A DNA stretch of 64,000 nucleotides from Lumbricus rubellus (GCA_945859605.1 OX243827.1:22864521-22928520); one strand, 5' to 3'. Counted from the first letter of the stretch, positions 8,953 through 20,948 are shown. The notes: generated by a model from the letters alone, not told the origin. Numbers and translations are program-made.

Positions 8953-10887
8953 TCACGAGTTATGCTGCTGGTTAACGAAGTGCAGAGTGAATTCGTTCTT
9001 ATCGGAGCAGACCTTATGGCAGATGCTGCACTCCCACGGGCTCGTTAGTCCGTGCAGGGAGGCATGCAGGAAATACATCCCTCGCTCGAAGAAGAGAATG
9101 TTGCAGTGCTGGCACTTGAAGAGCCGTCCCTGGCTGATGTAGTAGGACAGGACGTCGTCGAGGGAGGGGAACCCGGCGATCGACAGGTTGTGTTGGCTCG
9201 CCTGGTCCTTCGTCTGGCGCATCGAGTGCGTGATCGGCGGCAGCTGGGCGGTCGGTCGCTGCGTCGGAGGAGGAGCCGGCGGGTTGACCGTGACGCCGGA
9301 GAGGAGGCCGGCGGCGGCCGATGCTGCCCCCGAGGAGGAAGAGGACGAGTAGGAGGCTGGAGGGGCGGGTGGCGACTGGAGCATCGACAGAGTGAGGTCG
9401 GGCAGCGGGAGGTTGTTGGCCTTCATCGGGACGGGCATGAAGTTGGCGAACGACGGGAGCTTCTGACCGACGCGTCGGGAGAAGACCTCGTGGATGCCGG
9501 GAAGGGCGGACGGCTGCGGCTTCTCGTCCACGGACTTCGTGGGGTCCCCCGGGAAGGACGATGAGGACGGTCCTCCACCAAGGCCCCCTGGTCCACCACT
9601 GCCGGGGAGTTGGTAGCGGGAGATGTGCGACGGCCAAAGGAACGGGTCTGATGAGAAGCCCCCGGTGAGACCCCCGGATGGGGCGATGGGCCCTGGGTGG
9701 TGGTGACGGAGGGGGTCACCGGCCTCGGATGCGAAGATGAGGCGGGGTGAGGTTAGGCCTGCCATCCTATCGTCCTTGTCCAGCCTGGGTCCCACACCGC
9801 CGCTTCCACCGAAGCCGTCAGTCGTGTCTACCATCTCCTTCTTGACGACAACGCCGTGGTACGGACCAGGTTGCAGATGCTGTAAATGCTGCTGATGCTG
9901 CTGGAGGTGCTGCTGAGGATGGAAGAAACTACTGGCGACGCTCGTGCTCAGCTGGCTGCAGATGGCGTCAATACGATGCCCTCGGCTGTCAATGAGGCTT
10001 TGGAATCTGGAAGCTGCTGCTGCTGCTGACGAAGCAGCCGTCTTGTGATGATCGTCAGAACTATCCGGTGTTGTCATGGCAGCATCCATCTGCCCGGCTG
10101 TCATGTCCTCCTCAGATCCGGGGTACGCCCCAGGCGGTGGACTCATCCCCATCCCGAGCTCCTTCTGGAGGTGGTGCGCCTCCACCATGTGCTTCTGTAT
10201 GTCCAGCTGGCTCGACCCGGTGAATTTACACACGGTGCACATGAGTAGCGACTGCGGATGGGCGAAGAGGTGCTTCTTCAGCTGGTCCTCGCGGTCGAAG
10301 CGCTTACTGCAGAGAGCGCAGTTGAAGGGTCGCTTATGGACCATGCGATGCTGGATGAGGTTTGACCTGGCGGCGAATCGCTTGTCGCACAGGTTGCAGG
10401 CGTACGGTCGGTTGCCGAAGTGGAGGTTCTGGTGTTCCATGAGGATGTGCTTGTAGCCGAAGCGTCGGTTGCAGATGTTGCACTGGTACGGCTTCTCGCC
10501 GACGTGCGTCAGCCGTACGTGCCGGATCAACCCGTTCTTGTAGCCGAACTGCTTGTTGCATAGCGTGCATTGAAAGGTACCATTTTTCGTGGCTGAAGCC
10601 TCCGTGAGCATCGAGAGCTCCGCGGCTGATATCTGCGGCGGTAGCGGAGGGGGCGAGATGGGCTGAGGGCCTTGGTGGCCACCGGACATCGGGGTTGGAG
10701 GAGTGTTCGGGGTGGAGGACTGGGCGCTGATCGGCTGCTGGAGGTAGGATAGAGGGGTTGGAGTTGGTGGAGTTGGGGTTGCCGGGGTGGAACTGCACGG
10801 GTGGAAACCATGGTGGTTGGAAAGGGGAGTGGTGGGCGTTGAAGGGGTTGACGCTTGGGGTGGTGTTCCCCGCTGTGACGACGACAT
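8953..10887 (-). CDS. C2H2 zinc-finger transcription factor, Ikaros/Hunchback-type C-terminal fingers
   Basis: This is a 644-residue open exon for a nuclear DNA-binding protein. Residues 1-95 are Pro/Ser/Thr-rich. Four classical fingers follow at about 105-128, 134-156, 162-184 and 188-210, then a fifth CxxC...H at about 217-238. A low-complexity middle is rich in Gly, Ser, Pro, His and Ala (poly-Ala near 280, His/Gln near 320). The last 56 residues hold two fingers spaced as in the C-terminal self-association module of Ikaros and Hunchback proteins (FKCQHCNILFFERGMYFLH, then WECSICHKVC...EFTLHF). The family call rests on this architecture and is inference. The frame stays open about 36 codons upstream of the ATG, to a TGA at 10993-10995. 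An upstream exon entering this frame is therefore possible and the true start is uncertain. Nearby microsatellites are excluded from the exon. Confidence 0.82.
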   Translation of the reverse strand: MSSSQRGTPPQASTPSTPTTPLSNHHGFHPCSSTPATPTPPTPTPLSYLQQPISAQSSTPNTPPTPMSGGHQGPQPISPPPLPPQISAAELSMLTEASATKNGTFQCTLCNKQFGYKNGLIRHVRLTHVGEKPYQCNICNRRFGYKHILMEHQNLHFGNRPYACNLCDKRFAARSNLIQHRMVHKRPFNCALCSKRFDREDQLKKHLFAHPQSLLMCTVCKFTGSSQLDIQKHMVEAHHLQKELGMGMSPPPGAYPGSEEDMTAGQMDAAMTTPDSSDDHHKTAASSAAAAASRFQSLIDSRGHRIDAICSQLSTSVASSFFHPQQHLQQHQQHLQHLQPGPYHGVVVKKEMVDTTDGFGGSGGVGPRLDKDDRMAGLTSPRLIFASEAGDPLRHHHPGPIAPSGGLTGGFSSDPFLWPSHISRYQLPGSGGPGGLGGGPSSSSFPGDPTKSVDEKPQPSALPGIHEVFSRRVGQKLPSFANFMPVPMKANNLPLPDLTLSMLQSPPAPPASYSSSSSSGAASAAAGLLSGVTVNPPAPPPTQRPTAQLPPITHSMRQTKDQASQHNLSIAGFPSLDDVLSYYISQGRLFKCQHCNILFFERGMYFLHASLHGLTSPWECSICHKVCSDKNEFTLHFVNQQHNS

Positions 10888-11030
10888 CGCTTGCTCCGTT
10901 GGGAGGGCGCCTCTGTTTGTTGGATCGTTTGTGGAAGACAGGGAGCCAATGCAGAACGTGTTGAGAGGCGGCGGTGGAAACTTCAGGAGACTTCAATCAC
11001 GGTGACACCTGCGTTTTAAAAACACACATC

Positions 11031-11262
11031 CATGTATACATGTATATAATATTATGTGTGTATATGCGTGTGTGCATGTATGTGTGTGTATTTGTGTATG
11101 TGTCTATATATGTGCTTATGCGTGTATGTATGTGTGTAGGCCTATGTATGTGTGTATGCATGTGCGCGCGCATGTGTTTTTGTGCGCAAGTGTGCATGTA
11201 TGTGTGTGTATGTCTGCGAGTATGTATGTGTATGTGTGTGTACGTGTGCGTGTGTGTGCAGG
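11031..11262. repeat. TG/TATG microsatellite
   Basis: Imperfect (TG)n and (TATG)n, interrupted once by TAGGCCTA at 11137-11144. Confidence 0.9.
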
Positions 11263-11501
11263 AAACAAAAAACACCAAAAACTATATAAACTATTTGGAA
11301 AATCAGAGAACCTATAAAATCAAAAAGTCGATAATTACTGCAAAATAGGTTACACAATAACTGTACTTTATAACCAGATGGATATGCGCTATAGTATCTG
11401 ATTTTGCCAAGCACTAATTATACTCAGCTATTATAGGGATCGTGAACTTCTAACTTTCAAACTTTAGACGGAAAGATGATTACCCATAACTACAGCCCTA
11501 T

Positions 11502-11647
11502 CATAGGTGCAATCACGCCCTAAAAGTTGGGGGAGGACCATAATGAATCACGTCCTAAAAGTTGGGGGACCATAATAATAAAGTTAGGGAACCACTCAAA
11601 AGTTGGGGGACGCGTCCCGTGGGTCCCATAGGGTGGTTGCGCCTATG
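11502..11647. mobile_element. 146-bp MITE with exact 8-bp TSD
   Basis: The ends are CATAGGTGCAATCACGCCCT and AGGGTGGTTGCGCCTATG, imperfect inverse copies. AGCCCTAT stands on both sides (11494-11501 and 11648-11655). The interior repeats AAAAGTTGGGGGA three times. An 8-bp duplication fits hAT. Confidence 0.85.
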
Positions 11648-11655
11648 AGCCCTAT

Positions 11656-12440
11656 ACTGAAACTAGGCGTTCAACCTACGACCTAAAGGGCCAAATATTG
11701 ACCCACTTCCATGGTCTGATTTTTTCGCAATGGCCTGGATAGTATCCTACTCAGCAAATTGGTAGTCCATGTTATTATATGTAATGCATACTTGCATATA
11801 ATTACGATCATAGAGATACTTTAGGCGTTGACAGTATGGACTTCGCAGTGTAAGCTTATTCCCTAAACCAACAGAATATAAATTTTAATCTATGATTCCT
11901 ATCAACAGTCTGTATAATACCTGTGTACTGCTTAAACGTGTACAGCCTAAATACATGAACCAAAGTAGCCTATAACATAGACTACATATGTTACTGACAC
12001 TAAGTATACGGTCCTACGCCTGTACAAAGTGTACAGCCAGCGAACGTCAAATGCCTATAACGAAAAACTATAGCCTACGCGTGAGAGCCTAAGCCGCCTA
12101 AACATATAGGCCTATATTTAGGACTATACGCACAATACCTGTCTATAGGCCGTGGACCCATACCTGACCTTGCTTACATACAGGCCTTCTGAAGTGTCAA
12201 AGGAGGACGATTTAGCGCGCCCCTTTGCTTTCAACAGCACGCACCGGTTTGACCCGCTCGCGCGTCGTGGTAAAAACCCCAACATAGCGACAGGTAGCGG
12301 CCCATGCACACACTGCTGCAGCGGGAGCATAGTACTGTAGCAGAGGCCGCTGAAGTAGCAGGTGTTAAAAAGACGCGAGAATATATCACAGCCTGTAGCG
12401 TATTATAACCACACGTTATAGTTATACACTCGTATTGCAC
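11656..12440. other. Non-coding stretch
   Basis: No supported gene. There are several TAGGCCTA or AGCCTA words and no paired terminal repeats that I could find. Confidence 0.35.
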
Positions 12441-12887
12441 ACTACAGTCATCGAAATATATATATATATCACATAGATATATGCATAGGCTACATAGACA
12501 TTAGACATGTGCAATGTACAATAATTGTACATGTATAATATGTACATGCATACATATGCAGACGTATATGCCAATGTATCAATACATATAATACGAACCC
12601 ACGTTTCATAGAACCAAAAACTTTGCATTCTTATAATTGCAAAGGCCTTATATGTAAAAGTATTATTATACTCAATGTATACAATTATATACACACTTAC
12701 ACAAATACATATAAACATATATACAAAACATACACAGATGCATTCCTATCCATACACACTACACACAGAATCATGCATGTCTACAAATGCATGCATTCAT
12801 TTCACGGATATCTACATGATAAATGAGGTACTATGTCTATATACATACATACATAGTACATAATATTATAATAATATGTATGTATAA
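12441..12887. repeat. AT-rich degenerate TA/CATA repeats
   Basis: Short runs of (TA)n and (CATA)n with many TACATGTA palindromes. No coding signal. Confidence 0.6.
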
Positions 12888-13504
12888 TCTATATATATAA
12901 AAATGAAACTTTCCAACCGTGCGTTATTAGTGTTTTCGAAAACTGACGAACCGATTGTTTTGAAAATTTTACGACACCTTCCATTCAAATAGAACCGTGT
13001 TGTAGTATGCTTTTTTCCCGAAAAAACCCAGCATTTTCCACAAAAAAGAACTTTGAAATCCGTTCGGCCGCCATTTGCAAATTATACACTTCCCAACGTC
13101 CATGAGGGTTGCCAGATTTCGGAAACGTTTTTGTCGTGACATTACGTTGTAAAGTCGCCCAAAAGTCGCGAGATGACCAACTTCGATCAGGGTTGCCCAA
13201 AAGTCGCCCAAAAATCGCGATAGCGCATATGTCGCTGTCCGGGAGGAAAGAAGGAAGAGTGAGGGTGAGGGGGAGGGGAAAGAGGGAGGGAGAGGGAGAG
13301 GGGACGGGGACGGGGACGCGGACGGGAGGGGGAAGGGGAACGGGGAGGGGAGTGGGAGGGGGAAGAGGAACGGGGAGGGGGACGGGGACAGGAAGGGGAA
13401 GGGAGACGGGGAGTGGGAGGGGGACGGGGAGGGGGACGGGGGAGGGGGAGGAGGCAGATGACGGTCTTTTCTGCCACAGCAACGCGTGGCCGGGTACAGC
13501 TAGT
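12888..13504 (+). mobile_element. Non-autonomous Helitron-like element
   Basis: The left end TCTATATATATAAAAATGAA is a common Helitron 5' terminus. The right end has a GCCAC/GTGGC hairpin followed by CCGGGTACAGCTAGT, ending in the CTAGT expected of Helitrons. No helicase is encoded in the 617 bp. The interior holds a G-rich minisatellite. Confidence 0.75.
13257..13453 (+). repeat. GGGGA/GGGAC-rich minisatellite with G-quadruplex potential
   Basis: About 200 bases with runs of three to five G on the plus strand, almost free of T. It lies entirely inside the Helitron-like element. Confidence 0.85.
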
Positions 13505-13629
13505 TATATATAAATACATAGTACATATACATACATTATATGTATATATAACTACATTACAATGCATTGTAGATTATTCTTCTTTGTCGTCGCACCTGTC
13601 CAGGACTCTGACAGACACACCCAGCAACA

Positions 13630-13965
<336 letters not shown>

Positions 13966-14122
13966 AACCACACGTCAAACTCATAAAAGCCGCCAATAGC
14001 TGCTGTCTATCTGAGCAAAATTAAACACTTGCTGCTCTTACGTCGTTTAGGCCGAACCCAGCTTAGCTGTGCATGCATTGTAGCCTACACGTGTGTAAAT
14101 GTATGTGTAGGTGTATGTGTAT

Positions 14123-16439
14123 TAGGCTGGCCCTTAACATACAGCCAAAAAATAAAAATCGTAAAATTTTGTCTGGCACCCTTTCAATCCATGCCAATTA
14201 TAGAAATAATAGTGTGTTGAAAAGGATTTTGGAATTGCAAAACATTTAGGGGTGCCCCTCGAGCGCCGAAATATTTTCTTTAATACAAATTTGATCTATT
14301 GAATCATACAATTTCAAACAAACTATATTCAACACACTGTCACTCAGAATTTTACAGAGATGACTAAAATACACTCTAGTGATGCAACAATGCCAATGAA
14401 ACAAGTGTTTACTGTTCAATTATAATTCAGCTATTGTTCACTGTTCAACTGGTCACAGAAGTAAATGATCAGTACAGGACAATAAAATGCAGGAATCACT
14501 GCATTCTACTAATTTGACACGAGATTTCTTTTCGTACAGACAGGGAACTGTCGTCGATGTTTACTGACAACCTGCAGGAGAAATTGAAGCTGATCCTCAT
14601 CTTTTGTTAGCTTTTTATTTAAGTCCTGGATGAGTGCCACACCTCGCTCAGCTCTATCATTGACGGCAGCCAACCCTTTGAGTACTGCTTGTGCTTCTCA
14701 AAATGCTTCATGCTCTTCCCAAAGAGCAGGATCTTTGGAAAGCATCACCTCAGATAGTCCATGCAGACCAAGCACCTGGAATAGTTTCTTGGAGTTGGTT
14801 ATACAGAATTGTTCCAGACCTCTGGTGCCAAGAAATGCATCTTACTTCACACTGAGTCGTCAAGGCGGATGATCTGGGGCTACTTATTCCATGGCAGCAA
14901 TCATTAGCTTCTTGGAGTCATTGGATACCCTTGAATCAAAAAGAGCAAGCCCAATAAGCTCTTCAGACAAATAGCAGAGATGAAGCCCTAGCTTCATGCT
15001 TGTAGCAGAAGAAATTGTAGTATGTGGATATGTGAGAAGGTTTGCCATGAGAGTGAATTCATTCAGAGGAGCCTCCACAGCAATTGGCGCAGTTATCCAG
15101 GCTTTCAGGTAGACAACAACTGAAAAGATCGCAATATCACGAATGCTGCGTTCTTCTGCAGCAGTCTTCTTGAACTGAGCACGAAAGAGCCACATCTTTA
15201 TGGTATGACTTTTACCATCCATTGTGCCTGGTCCATAGCGCCAGGTATTCGAAACCGAATTCCACGAGAAGGAACACCTCCAAGAAAGACAACTGATAGC
15301 TCAAGAACTTCCCTGTAATCGTCTCGTGGCTGTGCAGTTGCTAAATGTCTATGAGCAAACTCCAAGATATCAGAACGGTGTGGGCCCTGGAACCACCAAT
15401 GATTCCACCAAAGGATCTGACGAGGCTACCTGGAATTTGTCACTTTCAATGAATTTCCAGTGGTCTCGAAACCTCTTGAAAAGAAGAACATTATAGGTCC
15501 AGTAGAAGTTCCAATGGAAGTTTTTCGAATGCAGCCCCAACAATTAGTTCCATAACATGGTGTCGACATGCCAGGAAAAGGAGATCTTTATTCAATTCTT
15601 GTTCTATTAGGAAACATGCACCTGAGCGATGACCTGTGTTGCTGGCTGTGGTGTCAAAGCACAAAGCAACAAGCTGATCTTGAACATTCCACTCTCTAAA
15701 ACACTGGATGACTGCAGATGCCTGAGCTGAGCCTGTTCCTGAGGATAGTTTTGGAATTCCCAGTAACTGTTCAATTCCTACACCTGAGATCAGAACTGGA
15801 AGACAGTCAACATGTTCGCGTGATGTCAAATCTTCCAGAAACTTGCCGTCCCAATGAACGGTTAAAGGAACTAAGGCGGAAAATTCAAATTGAAGGCTGT
15901 TTGATTTGGTGATTCTGTTGCTCGCCCTGGCTCGTTGAATGGAATTTCGGTTGATATTCAAAGTCTTGACGTCACAGCCAAGGCTGGAAGCCACTTCGCT
16001 AAGAACGAATGTAGCATTTCTTTACGAAATCTTTGTTCTGTCCAAAGCCGATGTTACACACAGGAGACAGAATATTGATTCTGGCTCGTTTGGGTGCAGT
16101 TGCTTCAATTTTACTAGTGTTAGTGCCGCAGGTTTTCTTTCCTGTACATCCAGCTCACGCAATTTTATAAGTAAGTAAGTACTAAATATTAAATGTTGAT
16201 GCATTGCAAACATTAGTAGATCGACAGAATGTATTAAAGCACTGAAAATTTCAGTTTGCGATTCTTATTATAATTTGGAAGTTTACTCGTACATTATTGA
16301 AACTTGAGAGCTCGGGGGGCACCCCTAAATATTGCCCTATTGAAAAGATTTTTTGCACAAATTATTTTCTTCATAATTGGAATAGATTGGAGAGGTGCCA
16401 GTTGATTATTTTTAACTTTCATTTTTAAGGGCCGGTCTA
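14123..16439 (-). mobile_element. hAT-like DNA transposon, decayed, exact 8-bp TSD
   Basis: The left end TAGGCTGGCCCTTAA and the inverse of the right end TAGACCGGCCCTTAA match. ATGTGTAT flanks both sides (14115-14122 and 16440-16447). The inverted similarity continues inwards for over 100 bp and includes ATTTAGGGGTGCCCC on both sides. The remains of a transposase are read on the minus strand. Confidence 0.85.
14884..16213 (-). pseudogene. Broken DDE-like transposase (HWDGK / FDTTASNTG / ACRHH family)
   Basis: These are minus-strand remnants of the transposase of the element at 14123-16439. In order: ALDRTKIS, a stop (TAA) where the plus-strand relative at 56 kb has Asn, then RNATFVL and INRNSIQRARA. 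Next come LTVHWDGKFL, LCFDTTASNTGHRSGACFLI, FLACRHHVMELIVG, and further down VVVYLKAW and LSEELIGLALFDSRVSN. The HWDGK and FDTTASN aspartates and the CRHH cluster are placed like the first two acidic residues and the C/H motif of hAT transposases. With the 8-bp duplication this suggests hAT, though I do not recognise a named family. Several frame breaks lie between 15222 and 15491. Closest match in the window is 55801-57598. Confidence 0.75.
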
Positions 16440-16609
16440 ATGTGTATGCATGCTTCCGTCCATTTAAATGAATTAAATCAATTGCGAACTTATCTATACA
16501 TGTAAACTATATTTATGCAATATTTTACACATTTCTAAATATGTATGCGTAGGCACGTGTATCCATGGGTGTGCAAATGTACATGTATGTATGCATGATT
16601 TCATAGATA

Positions 16610-17190
16610 CTTGCATGGGATGGATGGGATGGATGGGATGGTAGGATGAATAGAGACCCCGATGGATGGCCTGCAGATGCATGGTGCCTGCGGAGACAGA
16701 CGAGTCAGACATGGATGGATGGTAAGATGCGAGAGCGAGGGCATACGAACAGACAGATAGGCAGACGGACGGACAGACAGACATACACAAGACGGCCAGG
16801 CAGACAGACAGGCAGGGAGAAAGAAAGACAGACAGACAGAGGCAGACAGGAAAACAGACAGGTGAGAGCAACGGACGGACGGACAATTAGAAGATGGATA
16901 AGAGAGCGCGGGAGTGTTTAGTGTCAAAACGAGTCAGATACAGTGAGAGACACAGACAGACGTCAGACAGAGAGAGAGAAACAAGTGATACACAGGAACA
17001 GATTGAGAGAGAGAGAGAGAGAGAGACAGAGAGAGATAGAGAGAGAGACATACAGACAGGGACATCGACAGAGAGACACACAGAGAGACAGAGACAGATA
17101 GAGGAACAGAGACAGAGACAGAAAAAAGAGATACAGACACAGACAGAGAGACAGACACAAGAGACAGAGACAGACAGAGATACATAGAAA
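16610..17190. repeat. GGAT, GACA and GAGACA microsatellite block
   Basis: (GGAT)n near 16615-16645, GACA/GGAC near 16745-16860, then GAGACA/GAGA up to 17190. Long frames here (for example Leu/Ser/Cys strings) are artefacts of the repeat. Confidence 0.9.
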
Positions 17191-17269
17191 GATCGAAAGG
17201 TGAAACGGATGCCGCTCAACGATGCAAAAAATTAGACGAAGCAATTTATCAGGAAACGGGAAAACAGTT

Positions 17270-17470
17270 TGGCCGTTACGACGGTCCGTCGGTCGGCTCT
17301 CTGCAGCAGGCCGCGCTGCACCGCCGCCACCGCCGCCGCCGGCGAGGAGGCCCCCGTCTCTCGGAGGCCCATCTCTCTCTCGGAGGCTGCCTTCGCTGCG
17401 GTGTGTGCCGCTTGCCACCTTCGCCGAGGCTTCTGCAGGTGGCCACCCAGACCTCCACCAGATACAGGTC
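17270..17470. other. GC-rich island of unknown role
   Basis: A CG-rich stretch with CCGCCGCCACCGCCGCC stands out from AT-rich and repetitive surroundings. No domain is recognisable on either strand. It could be a short exon or a CpG-rich regulatory site; I cannot tell. Confidence 0.3.
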
Positions 17471-17689
17471 ATCAATTACAAACGCTACCATCATCATCAT
17501 CACCCCACCTCCTCCTTCAACTCCTCTGAGGGAGGGATCGTCTGAAAGTCAATCAGACCAGGTTGATGTTGCACTCCCGCTGATATGTATACTCCTCGTA
17601 TTGTAGCAGACGTTCGGATTTCATCCTCCCGCGCTTTATACCTCGTCCCGCTTTTCTGTCCTCTTGCTCTCGGTGAGTCTCTGTCTCAT

Positions 17690-17940
17690 CGTCTGTCTGT
17701 CTGTCTGTCTGTCTGTCTGTATGTCTGTCTGTCTCTTTCTCTCTCTGAATCTCTGTCTGTCTGTCTCTTCTGTCGTTCTCTCGCTCTCTGTTTCTCTTTA
17801 TTTTTCTCTCTCTCTTTCTCTGATTCTAGTCTGTCAGTCTAGTCTGTCTGTGGCTTCCTCCCTCCCTAGGCCTCTGCCTCTCGTCTGTATGTCTGTCTGC
17901 CTGCCTGTCTGTCTGGCTGTCTGGCTGTCTGTCTACCTTC
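17690..17940. repeat. (CTGT)n / TCTC microsatellite
   Basis: CTGT runs alternate with TCTC. No coding signal. Confidence 0.9.
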
Positions 17941-18084
17941 CTGCTTTCATCTTCCCACCTTCCTCAGACTGAAGGCTGACTGGCCGAGTGTTTAATGCGT
18001 TCACTTTGTAAGTTGTAAACTCAGCTATATAAGATAGTTATTGTGCAGTGTGCACGCATGGTTGTATTTAGGGGGAGGTGGCTT

Positions 18085-18252
18085 AACGGATGGGTGGATG
18101 CATGGATGGATGGATGGATGGATGGATGGATGGATGGAGGGAAAGATGGAGGGATGGATGGATGGAGGGATGGATGGATGGAGGGAGGGAGGGAGGGACG
18201 GACGGACGGACGGACGGACGAACGGACGGACGGACGGACGGAGGGAGGGATG
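18085..18252. repeat. (GGAT)n-(GGAG)n-(GGAC)n compound microsatellite
   Basis: Three related tetranucleotides follow each other: GGAT, mixed GGAG, then GGAC. Confidence 0.93.
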
Positions 18253-18387
18253 ACGACTATGCATGTGTATTTTAAGGGGTGGAACCATTGATTGACGCTT
18301 GTTCATTAGACATGTCAGTGGCGCCCTATAATTTCGTAATAACAATTTCTCAAATTCTCATATATATATAATCATATATAGACTATA

Positions 18388-18672
18388 TGGCCTAGTTAGC
18401 TACACCGGTAAGCGAGAGCGGCATACGTCTGTTGGTTGCAACGGACTGCGGTTCAAACCCCGGGCTGTGAGTTGACATTCAGAGATTTAGATATCTCGGG
18501 CTAGCACGTGTGGGATGCAGAGGTACAAGCTGGTGCGGAGCGACCTTGGACAAGTTGCTTACCCATCATTGTCTGTGGGGAAGACAATGGGAAACCACCT
18601 CACTCATCTCATCCCCAGGGGCGTAAAGCCAATGAATCTGCCTACGGGCAGAGCACCACCACCATCATCATA
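18388..18672 (+). mobile_element. tRNA-derived SINE
   Basis: TAGCTACACCGG resembles a pol III A box. GGTTCAAACCC about 50 bases later is a close match to the B box GGTTCGANTCC. A 200-bp body follows and ends in a CACCACCACCATCATCAT tail. No target duplication was identified. Confidence 0.65.
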
Positions 18673-19440
18673 GGCTATATACTTCTGTATCCTATACCAG
18701 TTTACACGGACTGGGTTATTCCGTCTGATCCTGTCATCAAAACTGTACAGCCGACGTACTCATTTCAAACACGAATATGCAAGACGGAACCAGTATAGCC
18801 TACGCCGAAAAACTTATAAATAATTACGTGTCTCCCCTTCCACCACAGTTTGTACGCAACCGAAAAATCGGTAGTAGCCTACACCACACGAACCGTTATC
18901 GTATAACCACCCCCCCCCTCGAACATGAAAATCTAACCTTGCGAGAAAACCGTGATAGATATCACTCCACAAACGAATGCAACATCCAATCCGCAAACAA
19001 TGCATGTAAAAATTGAATAGTAATCACGAATTATTGTAAGTAACATAATCTTTATAATAGCGTAAACAATGGCGTATAGCCTACGCACGGTAAAACCTGT
19101 ACGCAACGCCCGCGTATTTATATAATAGAAGAGGATGTAAGGCCTATAAGCTTACACTTTGGATGTAAGGCCTACGCATAAATCGCACTCATCCAACCGC
19201 TCTCTCCGGCCTACAGCAGAGACCTAAAGAGAGAGCGGAGAGCGTAGAACATGACAGCCTGCATGTACGACGTGTATACAGGCTATTATACTGCTCTGAA
19301 GTATACGGCCACTTGCACGCCGAGCGTATGCATTCGAGCTGTGCAGTGTGCACTCGGCGAGAGCGTGTACGCATAGAATCGACGGACTACAGATGTAGCA
19401 CAAGGTCTATACTGGTGTTTGCCAAGGCAGCTGTGAGGGA
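18673..19440. other. Non-coding stretch
   Basis: No supported gene. There are a C-run at 18909-18916 and several AGGCCTA words. Confidence 0.35.
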
Positions 19441-19795
19441 GACACAGACAGACGGACAGAAAAACAGACAGACAGTTAGACACACATACAGGCACTCAGA
19501 CAGACACACAGAGACACACAGACAGACACAGACATACACAGACAGATACATAGACAGACACACAGACAGACAGAACGGCCAGACAGGCAAACAAACAGAT
19601 AGATAGACATACAGACAGACATGCAGACATACAGATGGACATACAGACATACAGACATTCAGACATACACACAGACAGACACACAGGTACACAGACACAC
19701 ATATACACAGACACAGAGACAGACAGACAGAATACAGATATACTGACAGACACAGAGACATGCAAACAGACAGATATACAGACAGAGGGAGGAGA
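19440..19795. repeat. (GACA)n/(CACA)n microsatellite
   Basis: Degenerate GACA, CAGA and CATA units. Confidence 0.9.
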
Positions 19796-19962
19796 TCCAG
19801 GGAGAGAAGAAAACGGTTAGAACTTAGAAGCATTAGAAAATGTCACATAAGAACCCGCACCGACTAATTTACATCCGGCTATTATACGTTACATAAACAC
19901 AGAACTATCATCCATGGCCAATGCGTGCCCCACGCATGCGCACATGCAAACACACAAAAACA

Positions 19963-19966
<4 letters not shown>

Positions 19967-20031
<65 letters not shown>
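19967..20031. repeat. (CA)n microsatellite
   Basis: About 32 uninterrupted CA units. Confidence 0.97.
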
Positions 20032-20033
<2 letters not shown>

Positions 20034-20221
20034 CCACACTCACAGTCTCACACACAGAGGCGCACGTGTGTACAGTCATACTCCAGACACACACTATTGT
20101 ATCCAAAAACACCCAGGACTATTATTGCAGTCAGTCAAATACACCCAAGACTGACAATGCAAACAGAAAACGACATCGATAATTATTATTATTGTGACAA
20201 TGAGAATTCATTCACTAATAA

Positions 20222-20590
20222 GTGAATGCATTCATTAATGCATTCAATCATTCAATCATTCGTTCGTTCATTCATTCATTCAATCATTCATCCATCCATC
20301 CATCCATCCATCGATTCATCAATCAATCCATACATTCATCCATTCATCCATTCATGCATCCATTCATCCATTCATCCATTCATCCATTCATCCATTCATC
20401 CATTCATCCATTCATCCATTCATCCATTCATCCATTCATCCATTCATCCACCCATCCATCCGTCCATCCATCCGTTCATTCATTCATTCATTCATTCATT
20501 CATTCATTCACTCGCTCACTCACTCACTCACTCACTCATTCACTCACTCATTCATTCATCCGTTCATTCATCCAATCACTCAAACATTCA
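20222..20590. repeat. (ATTC)n/(ATCC)n microsatellite
   Basis: ATTC, ATCC and the 8-mer ATTCATCC alternate for 370 bp. The ATTC phase resembles the (AATG)n tails of the local LINE/SINE family, so it could have grown from such a tail (inference). Confidence 0.9.
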
Positions 20591-20948
20591 ATTAGCTCTC
20601 CACCATGCATAAAGACATCCAGGCATTGCAATACCAAAACGTCCCGATTTGGCACATCACAGCGCTACGCGAAACATCAAAGCACCTCAGAAACGCGCGG
20701 ATAATCACTCAACATCACGCCCGCGAAGCAATCAACACCCCCCCCCCTACAATCGCCCGGATCTCAGAAGACATGCGAACCAGCCACGCACTCTCACGGA
20801 CCCTCGTCTCAACCAGGGAAGGGATCGATCAAAGCTGGGACGGATGGGAGAATGGATGCCCCCCACTGCGGTGGCAAAGCCCATGTTGACCGAGCCGTCA
20901 GATCTGGCCTCTCGTTTGCCGAACACGACGACATTTTATTAAGGCTTA
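20591..20948. other. Non-coding, CG-containing unique sequence
   Basis: Open frames of about 95 codons exist on the plus strand but carry no recognisable motif. Confidence 0.3.

Noticed and set aside
9014..10996. Other long frames on both strands within the zinc-finger exon.
   Set aside because: They are shadows of the GC-rich coding exon. Only the frame with intact zinc fingers is supported.
17270..17530. GC-rich frames on both strands as a gene.
   Set aside because: Composition alone opens the frames. No motif or splice-consistent boundary was found.
17971..18012. tRNA-Ser-like piece (TGGCCGAGTGTTTAATGCGT).
   Set aside because: Only the D-arm side resembles a tRNA. There is no B box or acceptor pairing; probably an old SINE scrap.
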